NCBI GenBank assembly: GCA_905221605.1
Contig: CAJNDS010002378.1
Span: 157,001 to 221,000, forward strand
Direction of reading: 5' to 3'
DNA from: Symbiodinium natans
Taxonomy: Eukaryota; Sar; Dinophyceae; Suessiales; Symbiodiniaceae
Length of the DNA: 64,000 nt
The position numbers and the translations under genes are program-made. Position 1 is the stretch's first letter. Each line of letters starts with the position of its first letter. Of the stretch, positions 55,201-64,000 are shown one piece after another. Under the pieces are notes generated by a model, which saw only the letters and a program-made list of their open reading frames with translations, was not told the DNA's origin and did not search any database.

Positions 55201-58200
55201 TCAGTGGCCCCGCGTGGGAAGCGTCCGGGGCTCAGAAGCTGTGGGGATGTGTGGGGATGTGTGGGGATGTGCGGGGGTGGGAGTTGTCCCATTTGTCACA
55301 GAGCGGGCTTTTGCAGGTGCGCAGGAGCTGCTGAACATCACGGTGGGCACCAAGTCCATCTCGCCGCTGATCTGGTCCATCGAAAGTGGCTCCCTCATCA
55401 CGGCCAAGGCGATGCTGGAGGAGAGCAGCTTCCTCTCCAGCCGCGGTCAGTGGCACCGTTCCCGCGTAGCTGCCCTCCCCCCTCCCCCCGAGCTTCAACT
55501 CCTTGATTCGAAGGGGGATGGGATTTCACTGATGCACGTAGAACTTCGGTCGACGCAGAGTTGCAGAACCGAAGAAACCACCACCACATAGCTGGCAATG
55601 CAGTGAGAGAGTGAGTTTTTGGTGCAGCTTCCGCATCTCCAAGCTAAAGGCACGAGATGGCAGCTCGAGAGTGCGAAGCGTCCCCTCATGACTCTCAGTT
55701 CTGATGTTCTGGCACAGTGCCAGTGAGCCAAGTGGTATCCACAAAATCCAGAAAGCTGATGGTGCAGGACCTTCTTGTGATCCGGGCGGACAGGGACAAC
55801 TACTATTTCGGTGGCCAGTCAAAACTTGTGTATCTCCGGATCTTCAGCAATGTAAACATGGATGTAGACGGATGTTCAAGCACATGATGTGGTACCCTTC
55901 TCCACATTCTTTCCAACATTTCTTCCCACATGGGCCCCAAGGTTGCGACCACCTCTTTGAACGCCATCCTGAGATCATCCAGCGGCTTTCCTTCGACGCC
56001 CCGCAGCTGCTCCCGACGCTGCTGGACGGGCTGATCTGGCGCTCCCGGACCACCATCAACGGCCAGAGACGAGCCACTTCTGTCAAAAGTTGCGAGGGGT
56101 CCTCCCCCTTCGATTTTCGGAGAGTCCTCTTGCGAGAGTGGTTTTTGAGTGCCGGCTGTTCACTTTAGAAGTTCCGCGTGATGACTCAGGTGAATTACTA
56201 CGTGAAGCACTTGATCCAAGACGCTGAGGGAAACTTCAACCAGGCCTTGGCCTGGATTGTCGAAGGACCCAGGGCAGAATCGTATGGATAGTCGGAGACC
56301 TTCATAGACTCTCATAGAAGGTTCTGCCTCACCGGCCAGAATGCAGGACACGATCCGAAGATCATCTGCCACGATGTGGTGGTTCTCTTCTCGGATTTGC
56401 TGTGGTCTGGCCTGGCTGGCCATACGTTCCTGCTGGGCAGGTCTGGTCGTTTGCAACACTTGGACCAAGCATGGGTGTAATACTTCTGGCATAAAGAGAC
56501 TCAGGTGTTCAGTCGCCCCTTTGCATGGAAATATCAAGTCCAATGGGCCACGGTCTGTCATACTGGCATAGCAGCGTAGCGTTGCAGGTGCTACTTTCTG
56601 TTCACGCTTGCGATCTTCATCACTGGACAGTCCATCCTGCAGCAAATACGAGAGGACATGCAGAACCAGACAGATGCAGCTCGCTAGCATCTTTGGCTCG
56701 TGTCTCACACCCGTATCGTTCCTGCTTGATCGCGACCTCATAGAATCGTAGTGTCCCGGATCTTCCCACAGAGAGAGCATTCGCCTCTGCCCAGGGAGAG
56801 CGCATCGCCATCTTTGCATGCCGCATTACCATCTACGTCTTTAGCATGGGCGCCCTTCTGCTCAACCAGCTTCGACGCCACTGGGCGATCATTGACTTCT
56901 AGAACGAAGGCCGCAGAGTCTCTCGAGCGTCTCGAGCTTTCATCCTTCAGCTTTCTGAAACTCATTGGGGGGGGGGAGCCAAGGCCTGATTGCAGACATT
57001 AGGGACCGCAACGTCGTGAAGCTGCGCCTCCGGCAGCACACCTGGGCCCGAAGACTCTTCAGGGAATTGGGGAAGAAGGGCCCGACAAAGGGGGAAATCG
57101 AATTTCCGACGAAGAGCCAGTCTCAAAGCCGCGAAGCTTTGTCACTAAAGTGTCACTGAAAGCCTTGGTTTCAGACACTACAAATCCGCGTGGCTGGGTT
57201 CTGCTTGTAGGCTCACTGACGCTCGAAGAGGCTGTGACTAAATACAGCTTGGGACTTGCCTTCCACTAAGCCTTAGCACGCCAGCGGAGAGATTGGTCGA
57301 ACAGTGATCTGGTGAACCCTTCGCGGCTTCTCGAGAGAAGTGTCCTCGCCCACATCCGCCAACCACCTGCTGACCTTACAATCGCCGAAGTTCAGTGCCG
57401 ATTCCCCCCTCGTGGGATCTGTGGGCGATCCGAGGTTTGGACTGCTGCCCTTCCCGCAGTACTTAACCAACACGATGCAGATCGGCAACCTTGCGCTGAT
57501 GCTGTGCTTGCTGCTGATGTGCACACAGGCCGGGCTTAGAGAAGTAGAAGCATGTAGAATTTCTAGAACCAATTTCCAGCATCAACTTGTAGAAGCGTGT
57601 TTTTTTTTCAGTTTGTTCTTATTTTTTTTCCTTATCCTTCCGTCCTTCCTTCCAGGAGCCAATTTTCCATTGCTTGGGCAGCTCCGAAGAGGGCTTCAAG
57701 GACCTGATCTTCCACCAGCACTGCCAAGCAGGGGAGCTGCGCAAGGAGGTCTACTCAACGATCTCCATGGTGCCTTAATGACACATCTGAGTCCCCCCCT
57801 TTCTGTGAATGATGAGAGTGATGTGGGTGATGTAAGGGGATGTAAGGGCAAGGACCAAGGTCACGCGTGTGGTGCGAATATTGCAGTATGCCATAGTCTG
57901 CCGCTTTGAGCAGGGTCCGTTCCGAGGTCGCCATGCTCTTATACTGGGCATTGCTGTTGGACTTGACAATTTTCTCGATGCGAATCTCTGCACCTCAGAC
58001 CTGATGGGCTGTGAACGTGTAGAGTCTCGGAATGCCGGAATGCTGAGTGCATGAGAGCATGGTCTGCAAGGCGTTCACCTTGGTTTGTGGCAGGGTTCTT
58101 AGCGAGCTTGGTCTTTTCTTGAGCTGCTCGGCAAGCGACTAAACGATTCTCGGTGCAGTGACATATCTTGAGATGTCATGGCCAAGCTCGGATCGGCTCC

Positions 58201-58815
58201 AAGGCTCTTTAGTCTTCCTCATCGTGACGTTTTCGAGCTCGATCGCTGCGCTGAACCACAGCTGTGTCGACTTCGAAAACATCCCCACGGGCGCCTTGAG
58301 CCTGATGGCGCCTCGGGCTGCCCGCTCGTATGAAATTTGGGAACCCCCCCCCAAACCACGCAGCTGAATTCCACCCCTTGCGAAGCTCTTCGGTTCCTCT
58401 TTGGCTTCTATGGCTCTCCTATGCCTCTTCCTGAATGCTTAGGAGATCTCCCTGGGCATGTTCCCGAGCCAGAACTTCCAAGCGATTCAAGATGAGATCT
58501 CGGTGCTTCTGACAGTGAGCCTCTTCATTGTCGTCGTCATCGTGCCCTGGCAGATCCTGGCAGCAAGCCTCTTGCAAGCCGCTGAGTCAGCGAGCAACGT
58601 CTGGTGCTCAAAATGTCAGGTTTTCCTTCTGAACCTCTTAGTGGCGCAGCTCAACGGGGCGTATGCCAGTGTCTACGATGACATGGTGGGCTACGCTCGC
58701 TTGACTCGCGGAGGCATCATCGCGGGGACCTGAGCAGCCTGAGCAGTGATCACTGTGCTTTCGGGAGAGCCACTCTGAGCCCATTCTGAGCTCCTTTCAG
58801 TTCCTTGCCTCTCTT

Positions 58816-58860
<45 letters not shown>

Positions 58861-60790
58861 TGCAAGGTCTCGGCGCTGGATGGGGTCTCTGCAAACCGCT
58901 GGCAGCGGTTCCTCTCCTCCTTGCTTTTCGAGGTGGGCACATGCCTGCCATGCATGCCATGCTTTTGCTGGGGTAGGGTGAGGTGGCATGTTGCAGATCT
59001 TGAAGTCTGTACTGCATGCATGCGCAACTGTTTCTTGCAGGAGCGTCTCGAGTTCAACGAGGGAGATGTCGGTCTTGCCGGTGGAATTCAAGCAGCTTGG
59101 ATTTGTCGTGCAAGAGCTCGAAAGATCTGGAGGGGTGGAGGGGGGAGGGCGGATCGAGATGTGGCAAGTGCATGCGGGCTATCATGTGGTCACGTGGTCA
59201 TGTGGGGTTTCGAGCTGTTGCCCCAATGAAGGTGCCGGCCGCAAGCATCCGAAAGCGGAAGAGAAAGGTTTGATAGAGATGACTCATGAAATGCACGACA
59301 GTGTTTTGCAGAAACGGTTTTGCTTGCAGTCCTGTGGAGCAGAGGTTACGGAACCTGCCAATGAGCACCCGACTACAGTGACTGGATGCGCAAGAGACGA
59401 CTTCGGGGGTGTTGAGCTGTCCGTGGGTTAAGTTGAATAAGGGTTGGCAGTTCTGCTGAACTGCAGAGCGTGCCATCCGCACCCCTGAGGGGTCCCGAAG
59501 CTTGGGTCACGTAGAATGTGTCCGAAAGAAACGATCTCACATTTGTGCATGCCGTAAGCCCCAGTTTTCTTGACCTTCACACAGCCCGCCCTTTTGGAGG
59601 CCCGGAAGCCACCGAGGTCATCACGAGGTCGTTTAGAAAGAGAGAGGCTTTCCGGAATTTCCTGCCTTCAACTCCTTTGAGCCTTTCCTACCAGATCCTT
59701 TTCGAAGCCTCTTGGAGGTGTGAGTTTCACTACGCTGTGAAAAATAAATGGGGGAAGATGCCTTCAGCCCAAATGTCCCCCAAGGGACACCTTGGACTTC
59801 ACCCTTTGCCTACACATGGACCGACGAAGTTATTTATTTTCACGGCCTTTTGGCTCAGAGACCCGATTTGACTGGTCATACTTAGTCTTTTGCCTGGCTT
59901 GGCTTTGGCCGGCTTATATAGAAGTCGCTTTCGGGCGGTCTTGGGGTGGGCATGTCTTCACACACGCGCTTACACCCGCGCTTATCGCAACCTTTCCGAA
60001 CTCCGTGAGCACGGTAAACTGTTGGGAAAAGTTCCCCACGCCCTATTCAGGCCTCATCCCCTGAATCTGAGGTGGAGAACATCCGCCGCTTTGGAGGATC
60101 CACGTCGCCAGCCATGCCCTGGCCCGAGGAGGTGCACGGGGATGAGGCCGAGGCCGGGGGGTTCAAGATGAGTTGCGGCCCTACCCGGCTCTCATTGAGC
60201 CCCCGCCCCCCTTCTCATTCTGCACACCACCTCCCCAAAGAAGGGAGAGAAGCTTGTGGGTTTAGCGCTCACGAAGGGTTGCGAGGGCTTCGGGCGGTTT
60301 GAGGTCTGGGCAAAGGAGAACCTGAGTGATCCGTGGAATTTGCGAGAGGATACGGCATGTGGTTCGCGGGTCAAGACAGCGTATCCCAGGACAAACTGGA
60401 TCGGCTCGAGAAGGTGATCCTACGAGCCACGAAGACCCGTAGCTTCACATCAGCTGCCCTTACTTGTAGAATCTTGTAGATTCGCCACACTGTTTTGCAT
60501 GGGGTGTTCTTCGTGATTCTCCTATCGCATGCTGTGCATTCTTGTTTCCATTTGCGGCGCCAAAGTATGAGCCAACCTAGCGCTAATGACTTGTACTGCT
60601 TGCCTCACTAGTCTCGCTGCGCTGCATCGTCGAAAGCAGGGGTCTAGGCACTAGTCATCGCCCGCAAGATTCAAGGAAGATCACCAGCAGAAGCAAGAAG
60701 AACGGAGCTGGAAGCTCTTCCATGAGCGGATCGCAGATGAGCTCTACGACACTCGCCCAAAGCAGTGAAAAATTGAGCCAAGTACCCTAA
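47378..60790 (+). CDS. Multi-exon gene: tandem globin-like domains fused to a six-TM cation channel
   Basis: About 40 short exons can be joined so that frame and protein sense run through, ending LAQSSEKLSQVP and TAA at 60,788-60,790. The candidate start is ATG 47,378, the first after an in-frame stop; it opens an acidic N-terminus (MKDGDEMSTGEIPKEAEDEE). The order is acidic leader, globin-like domain 1 (47.7-52.1 kb), acidic linker, linking helices (52.7-53.2 kb), globin-like domain 2 (53.3-54.3 kb), an ankyrin-like or linker region (55.0-56.4 kb), an Ion_trans-type six-helix domain (56.4-58.7 kb) and a cytoplasmic tail. The predicted protein is an integral-membrane cation channel of polycystin/TRP type with cytosolic sensor-like domains. 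I associate this architecture with a repeated gene family in symbiodiniacean genomes, from memory only. A few exons (around 54.32-55.06 and 60.16-60.39 kb) are missing from my model. Confidence 0.7.
48400..48843. repeat. G-run/C-run repeat block with inverted copies
   Basis: A unit with the words TTGCTTTTGGTCCTTCTCCTG, long G-runs, CTAGGCAGGGGGG and TACGGG is present directly (about 48,380-48,660) and then as its reverse complement (about 48,690-48,840: GGAACCACGCGTTTTGTG, C-runs, then GGAGAAGGACCAAAAGCAAC). G-quadruplex and hairpin potential is high. Confidence 0.9.
48844..49485. repeat. AATTAATTAA satellite-like block
   Basis: About 640 bp of near-tandem AAAATTAATT decamers with small indels and occasional GATT/GAAT variants. 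It is extremely AT-rich and sits between two G-run blocks. It contains no coding potential. Confidence 0.95.
49490..51060. repeat. G-run repeat array of about ten units
   Basis: Units of roughly 100-210 bp carry the order GGTTCCACCCACTTGGCCGC, CTTCCAAAACAACAAATTC, GGTTGCTTTTGGTCCTTCTC, G-runs with CTAGGCAGG, TACGGGGTGAGGGTAGG, GTAGTAGGGTGCAGCCAACA. Direct copies start near 49,600, 49,850, 50,030, 50,158, 50,330, 50,560, 50,650, 50,860 and 50,960. Inverted pieces lie at about 49,660-49,770 and 50,450-50,542. Large His/Pro/Gly frames across it are artefacts. Confidence 0.9.
50517..50568. repeat. Perfect 52-bp palindrome
   Basis: Centred on CTGCAG at 50,540-50,545. The left arm GAACCACGCGTTTTGTGTTG is followed by GC and its exact complement. 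It forms where an inverted and a direct copy of the G-run unit meet head to head at their TGCAGCC ends. Confidence 0.95.
52340..54316 (+). CDS. Channel gene, middle part: linking helices and globin-like domain 2
   Basis: Model exons: about 52,340-52,420; 52,714-52,800 (TFNEMFLFNSAVMGFGNSLW); 52,940-52,985; 53,060 to about 53,110 (EECDILSLVLAQYEAASLE); 53,296-53,361 (VEFKAVMLASLRSLVPK); 53,425-53,475 (DWDSAHEVAWNWLWENI); 53,593 to about 53,640; 53,709-53,739; 53,818-53,883 (FLRREIYKRFFTLAPAGQ); 53,955-54,002 (DYFKQSTTRLYWIADK); 54,070-54,114; 54,239 to about 54,316 (DISALGLRHVGYGIPTEFFA). The FF.LAPAGQDYF turn, the Arg/Lys-rich helices and the LGLRHVGYGIP segment with a His at the proximal position are strongly globin-like. 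Five or more donors in this part are GA. Whether heme is bound cannot be judged; the distal position was not fixed. Confidence 0.65.
55061..56440 (+). CDS. Channel gene, cytosolic region before the membrane domain
   Basis: Model exons: 55,061-55,099 (VRTILEGSTIVMK); 55,159-55,222 (AINTNDAKQLRKAVSVAPRG); 55,317-55,420 (LLNITVGTKSISPLIWSIES); 55,768-55,810 (DLLVIRADRDNYYF); 55,942-56,072 (HLFERHPEIIQRL, LLPTLLDGLIWRSRTTINGQ); 56,190-56,265 (VNYYVKHLIQDAEGNF); 56,347-56,440 (DPKIICHDVVVLFSDLLWSG). The SPLIWSIESGSLITAKAML stretch has ankyrin-repeat character (S-L..A...G.L..A..L), and HP-I...L...AP.LLP.LLDGL could be a second degenerate repeat. Frame continuity across GT, GC and GA donors supports the joins. 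Confidence 0.65.
56588..58721 (+). CDS. Channel gene, six-transmembrane pore domain (Ion_trans type)
   Basis: Model exons: 56,588 to about 56,676 (CYFLFTLAIFITGQSIL = S1); about 56,819-56,902 (RITIYVFSMGALLLNQLRR = S2); about 57,430-57,530 (FPQYLTNTMQ, GNLALMLCLLLMCTQ = S3); 57,656-57,769 (EPIFHCLGSSEEGFKDLIF); 57,927 to about 57,997 (VAMLLYWALLLDLTIFSMRI = S4 region); about 58,094-58,125 and 58,204-58,307 (LVFLIVTFSSSIAALNH = S5, then DFENIPTGALSLM); 58,443-58,541 (EISLGMFPSQNF, then SVLLTVSLFIVVVI = start of S6); 58,620-58,721 (VFLLNLLVAQLNGAYASVYD). The pore-loop-like SLGMFPSQNF and the S6 end LLNLLVAQLN resemble polycystin/TRP cation channels. There is no row of Arg/Lys in the S4-like helix, so strong voltage sensing is unlikely. 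Confidence 0.7.
58810..58858. repeat. (TC)n microsatellite in an intron of the channel gene
   Basis: About 22 CT dinucleotides end shortly before the acceptor at 58,865-58,866. It probably doubles as the polypyrimidine tract of the next exon. Confidence 0.9.
58867..60790 (+). CDS. Channel gene, C-terminal cytosolic tail
   Basis: Model exons: 58,867-58,932 (GVSANRWQRFLSSLLFE); 59,041-59,091 (ERLEFNEGDVGLAGGIQ, GC donor); 59,345-59,377 (VTEPANEHPTT); 60,072 to about 60,161 (VENIRRFGGSTSPAMPWPEE, acidic end); 60,390 to about 60,438 (DKLDRLEKVILRATKT, amphipathic helix); about 60,656-60,790 (Ser/Lys/Gly-rich end, stop TAA). Intron 59,378-60,071 is the longest in this part and holds no coding sense I recognise. 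Confidence 0.6.
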
Positions 60791-62014
60791 ACTATCCTGC
60801 ACTGCCCTAAAACCCGAGACCCTAAGCCGCTTGACACCTTGGCCATGCTCCTTGTAGCTCCAAGGTCAGATAATGAGAGCAGTGGAGCCGGTTCCGAGTG
60901 AGCGCCTCGGTGTTCCAAAAGGCACAGTGAAGAAAAAGACTGTACAAAGCACGCAAGCAGAAATTGGTCTCTCTTTCTCCATACACTCCTCCCCCACCCT
61001 GTCCAGTACCGAATTCTGCTTGACTGTCGGAGGAGGAGCACCTAGCTGTAAAGGACAGGCTGCTCCTGCATGCATGTTCTCTGCGGTATGCTTCAAGTTT
61101 ACCCCAGCATACAAGCAGCATGGCATGCTTGATTCGCGCGCCACTGCAGAGAAGCTATCCGAGTCGCATTGGCCCAAAATGTGGTCCATGCCTCGTGTGA
61201 GTGTGTGACTTTGCTGTTCCAGGGTGGCGGCATTTTGTCATATTTCGTTGTTGCTGCCTCTGTTCCATGCGCGAAGCGCTGCGCACAACATGCATTGGCA
61301 GAATGCTTCTCCATAACATGGGCCTCTCTGCTGCATAAGATGGCAAGCCAAACCCTGCAACTCCCTGATAGAGTCACGGTTCTGAGAAAAAGAAGTGCCG
61401 CTTTCCGCGGGCTACTCTCTAAGGGTGTCTCAGGGGTGAAGGTGGTGTCTGCGTCTGCCACATCCTTGTCAGGGACTTTGGCCCTGGAAAGCTCTGTGGG
61501 AGCGAACTTGGCCTACAGACGTAGCCGAAGCCGCTCCCATGCCCGCAGAGTCGACCTTGTGGCATTCCACACATTCCCCCCTCTCGCCAAGACGAGCTCA
61601 CGCGGCACCCAAACAAGATTCTTTCCCAAGAAAGTGCCACCAGGTCGAGCATTTCTCTCATCCGTTTAACTGCTCAGGTCAAAGCTCAGAGCTTTAAGGG
61701 TCTCCTCATCTGGCCTCAGCTCGATTTGGGACCAGAAAAAGGTTGTGCTAAGCCGTGACACCGTGCACAATGCAAGGGTTGTCTGCGCGCTGAATTTCAA
61801 AAGCCTCTTGGAGCAATGTCGTCTGGGACGCGGCGAAGTGACCTGCAGCACAAGTGGCGCTCCGATGCTAGCGCTGCTTACTGTGCCACAGTGGTGTGAC
61901 CATGAGTGAGAAGCCTGGTGGGCAAAGAGGCTGCGTGGAATAAGCCCAGATGCACCTTGCACCAGCTTGCACTTCACCGCCTCCGCTTCGTGCACGGGTC
62001 CTGACTAGCCATCT
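60791..62014. other. Intergenic region after the channel gene
   Basis: No gene confidently recognised. A plus frame of 166 codons (61,169-61,669) ends in a Ser/Arg-rich stretch but has no known domain. On the minus strand about 61,740-61,666 reads SQIELRPDEETLKALSFDLS before a stop and could be an exon. Telomere-like CCCTAA words flank 60,785-60,830. Confidence 0.35.
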
Positions 62015-62615
62015 TTAGGCATCTTGACAAAGTTCAGCTTCCGATGACATGTTCTGAAGGCGCATGAGCTGAACATACCGCTCTTCGTGATCACACGTTG
62101 CGATTTGTGCATCACTGGACTGAGTTCTCCGCATCCAAAAGACTCATACTAGCAGTTCCTCCCAGGCGGAACAACAGTTGCCAGTGTAGAGGCCCATGCC
62201 AGCAACACTGATGGACATTTAAACGCAATGGCGCTGTCCTGGCGCTTGCCACTTGTTCGCTGATCAGAAAGATAGCTTGTTAGCTTGAGGAATAAGTCAG
62301 TTCGAGGATCTACAGCTCTTCCCGCTGAAGCAAAGGAATCAAAGCCAGGAACTAAAGCCAGAAAGCAGTCGCTCTGAGGCAAACAGGACGAGCGTAGCCT
62401 AGCTGTCTCAGGACGCCACGCCAGCGACAAGCACGGCCCCGAACCCCAACCCCTTTTCCTTCTCCCCAATGTGTGAAAGCCCTTTTGAACTGCGATATCA
62501 AAAAACACTAGCACTTACAAAATCCTCCCACATAAATGTCTATTGTCTTTACAACAAATTGTCGAAATCCTTTGCCAAGAGACTGCAAGATGCTGTGATA
62601 GCTGTAACCCGGTGG
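62015..62615 (-). CDS. Exon-like pieces of an unidentified minus-strand gene
   Basis: Two minus-strand pieces have convincing protein character. At about 62,615-62,520 the frame reads GYSYHSILQSLGKGFRQFVV then KTIDIYVGGF. At 62,119-62,015, after a CTCAG acceptor, it reads SSDAQIATCDHEERYVQLMR then LQNMSSEAELCQDA and a TAA stop, which would be the 3' end. A frame between them (62,514-62,149, with DLFLKLTSYLSDQR) may supply another exon. The gene would be convergent with the channel gene, about 1.2 kb apart. Product not recognised. Confidence 0.3.
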
Positions 62616-64000
62616 CGCTGGTGGATTGGGTGAGAGCACCGAACATTGAGGGGTCGCAAGTCCCAGCTCCTCGGGCCGGGACGGGGCAAGATCGTTTTTG
62701 AATGGATGGCGCGAAGGTTGGAGTATAGTCTTCATAGGAACCTTCTAGACTCTTCTGGGCTCTCTTCTGTGTCTCTCCGTCTCTCCGTCCATCGGGGTTT
62801 GGGGGTTTGGACTTTCCTGATTATACTAAGACTCTCACTTCCAGAGTTGGGTGCAAGAATTTTCTGTTTGCCGGTTGCCCGCTGATGACAATCAGGCTTT
62901 CATATTCGCGTGCCTGCAGACTTCCAAATCTCGAGCTCGGACGCTCCGAGCTTGAAACTTTGGAAGCTCGTGACGGTACAAAATCAATCTTCGAACCTAT
63001 TCGAAGCTCTTTCGAACTTCCCAACTCTCAAAAACTTTTCAAAACGGGTCACCGCACTTCAAAAAACTTGTCGCAGAAACTCTCAAACGCTTTCCGCCAG
63101 CGATTTGATACGCCAACAAGAAACTGGATTTCAGTCTCTGTGGCGTCGACACACGCCCGCCATATTTCGCAAGCTCCTTGTTTCGCGTTCTTAGCGCCGT
63201 CTCGTGGCCGAATGATCTGGGTCTAGCAAGTCTTCCTGGTGTTATTTGCGATTGCTGCTTTTCTTGCCGTTCTTGTCGAGATTACGTGACGGCCATTCGT
63301 GACGAGCTCGAACTAGCATAACGTCACCGCTGCAATGTTTAGGAAGCTCTGCTACAGGCATTGGCTAATCCCCTTTTTGACAATAAACTGAAGAACAAGA
63401 TGAACAAGGCATTCAGAACACAGGTGGTATTGCAGTTACTTATGGATTTGCTGCCGCTATTGCTACGTGTGAACTGCTGTTCTTCAACAGCTGTTGCTTC
63501 GTGCTGTTGCTTCGTGCTGTTGCTGCTTGGCTGCGCGAACCACCATGCCGAGTGGGAAGATAGGCGCCTTGTTTTGGTGAAGCCACATGGCCCAAGAGCT
63601 CGTTCTATCGCCGATTGAAATCCGAAAATTCAATCCCAGCCTCATGGAATATAAGGCGCTGATGGACATGCAATGCCCTCAATAAAAACACAAGGCCAGT
63701 CTGAGGAATGGAAGACACTGAAAGGCAAACCTACCGAATCAATCCCAATCACAGGAAAGTGCGCAAGACCGAAGCCGACAACAGATGGAGGGCACAAAGT
63801 GTCGCCGGAACAAGGGCAACCAGAGCTGCGGGCATCTCCGGCTCTCGTGTTGCAGATGTTTGTTGTTTGACCAGAATCTAGGACCCGAGTTGAGTGATTT
63901 GTTTCTTGGAAACGCAGTGACATAGAGGATTTATGTTTGAACCGTGATGTCTGTGAATTGACCTGTTCGTCTGAGGCACCAAATTAGGAACACGGTAGAA
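62616..64000. other. No recognised gene
   Basis: Short frames on both strands. The plus frame at 63,361-63,618 is strongly hydrophobic with many Cys/Leu, and partly comes from an imperfect GTTGCTTCGTGCT repeat near 63,493-63,520, so I do not call it. The right edge of the window cuts off any gene to the right. Confidence 0.35.

Noticed and set aside
59830-59860. CGGCCTTTTGGCT, resembling the 5' end of U2 snRNA
   Set aside because: Thirteen bases match, but the following branch-site recognition sequence of U2 is absent and the context is an intron of the channel gene.
1-64000. tRNA, 5S rRNA or other small RNA genes
   Set aside because: I looked for T-arm words such as GGTTCGAANCC and 5S box sequences and saw none with matching stems.

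Overview
The window looks like nuclear DNA of a dinoflagellate, most likely a symbiodiniacean or close relative (inference). Reasons: scattered TTTAGGG/CCCTAAA-type repeat; gene fragments that become continuous proteins only across many short introns whose 5' splice sites are GT, GC or GA; long pyrimidine tracts before AG|G acceptors; a partial copy of the conserved dinoflagellate spliced leader; and a landscape dominated by decayed retroelements and simple repeats. Nothing bacterial (operons, ribosome binding sites, CRISPR) is present.

Layout. 1-8 kb: degenerate telomere-like sequence, a GATATA microsatellite, one unrecognised 432-codon open frame and a GC-rich tandem repeat. 8.2-11.1 kb: a broken Ty1/copia-type element on the minus strand (gag-like, reverse transcriptase, RNase H, then a small membrane/cysteine open frame), lacking protease and integrase. 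12.15-14.35 kb: two further broken reverse transcriptases on the plus strand, one LINE-type and one with an RNase H of DIRS-like appearance. 14.4-26.2 kb: a large, apparently young LINE with an 11.5-kb uninterrupted frame holding an RNA 2'-phosphotransferase-like fragment, an AP-type endonuclease, a reverse transcriptase, six zinc fingers and a C-terminal ubiquitin-specific protease (USP) domain. A separate 283-codon frame is buried in it in the +1 register and meets the protease frame by an ATGA stop/start overlap. 26-32 kb: a pair of identical 235-bp repeats, a minisatellite of about 15 units each resembling a splice acceptor, and (GT)n/(AT)n tracts.

32.4-47 kb holds scattered exon-like pieces on the plus strand: a coiled-coil protein fragment (32.5-33.3 kb) and a host-type USP with recognisable Cys-box and QQDAHE-box exons (40.2-41.3 kb). 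The best host gene spans 47.4-60.8 kb on the plus strand. I could piece together about 40 short exons encoding two globin-like domains followed by a six-transmembrane cation-channel domain of polycystin/TRP type. One of its introns (about 3.6 kb) is filled with G-run repeats in both orientations and an AATTAATTAA block. Downstream, exon-like sequence on the minus strand (62.0-62.6 kb) suggests a convergent neighbour.

All family calls are from reading motifs by eye; no search was run. Exon limits are inferred from reading-frame continuity plus AG acceptors and GT/GC/GA donors and should be treated as a working model.
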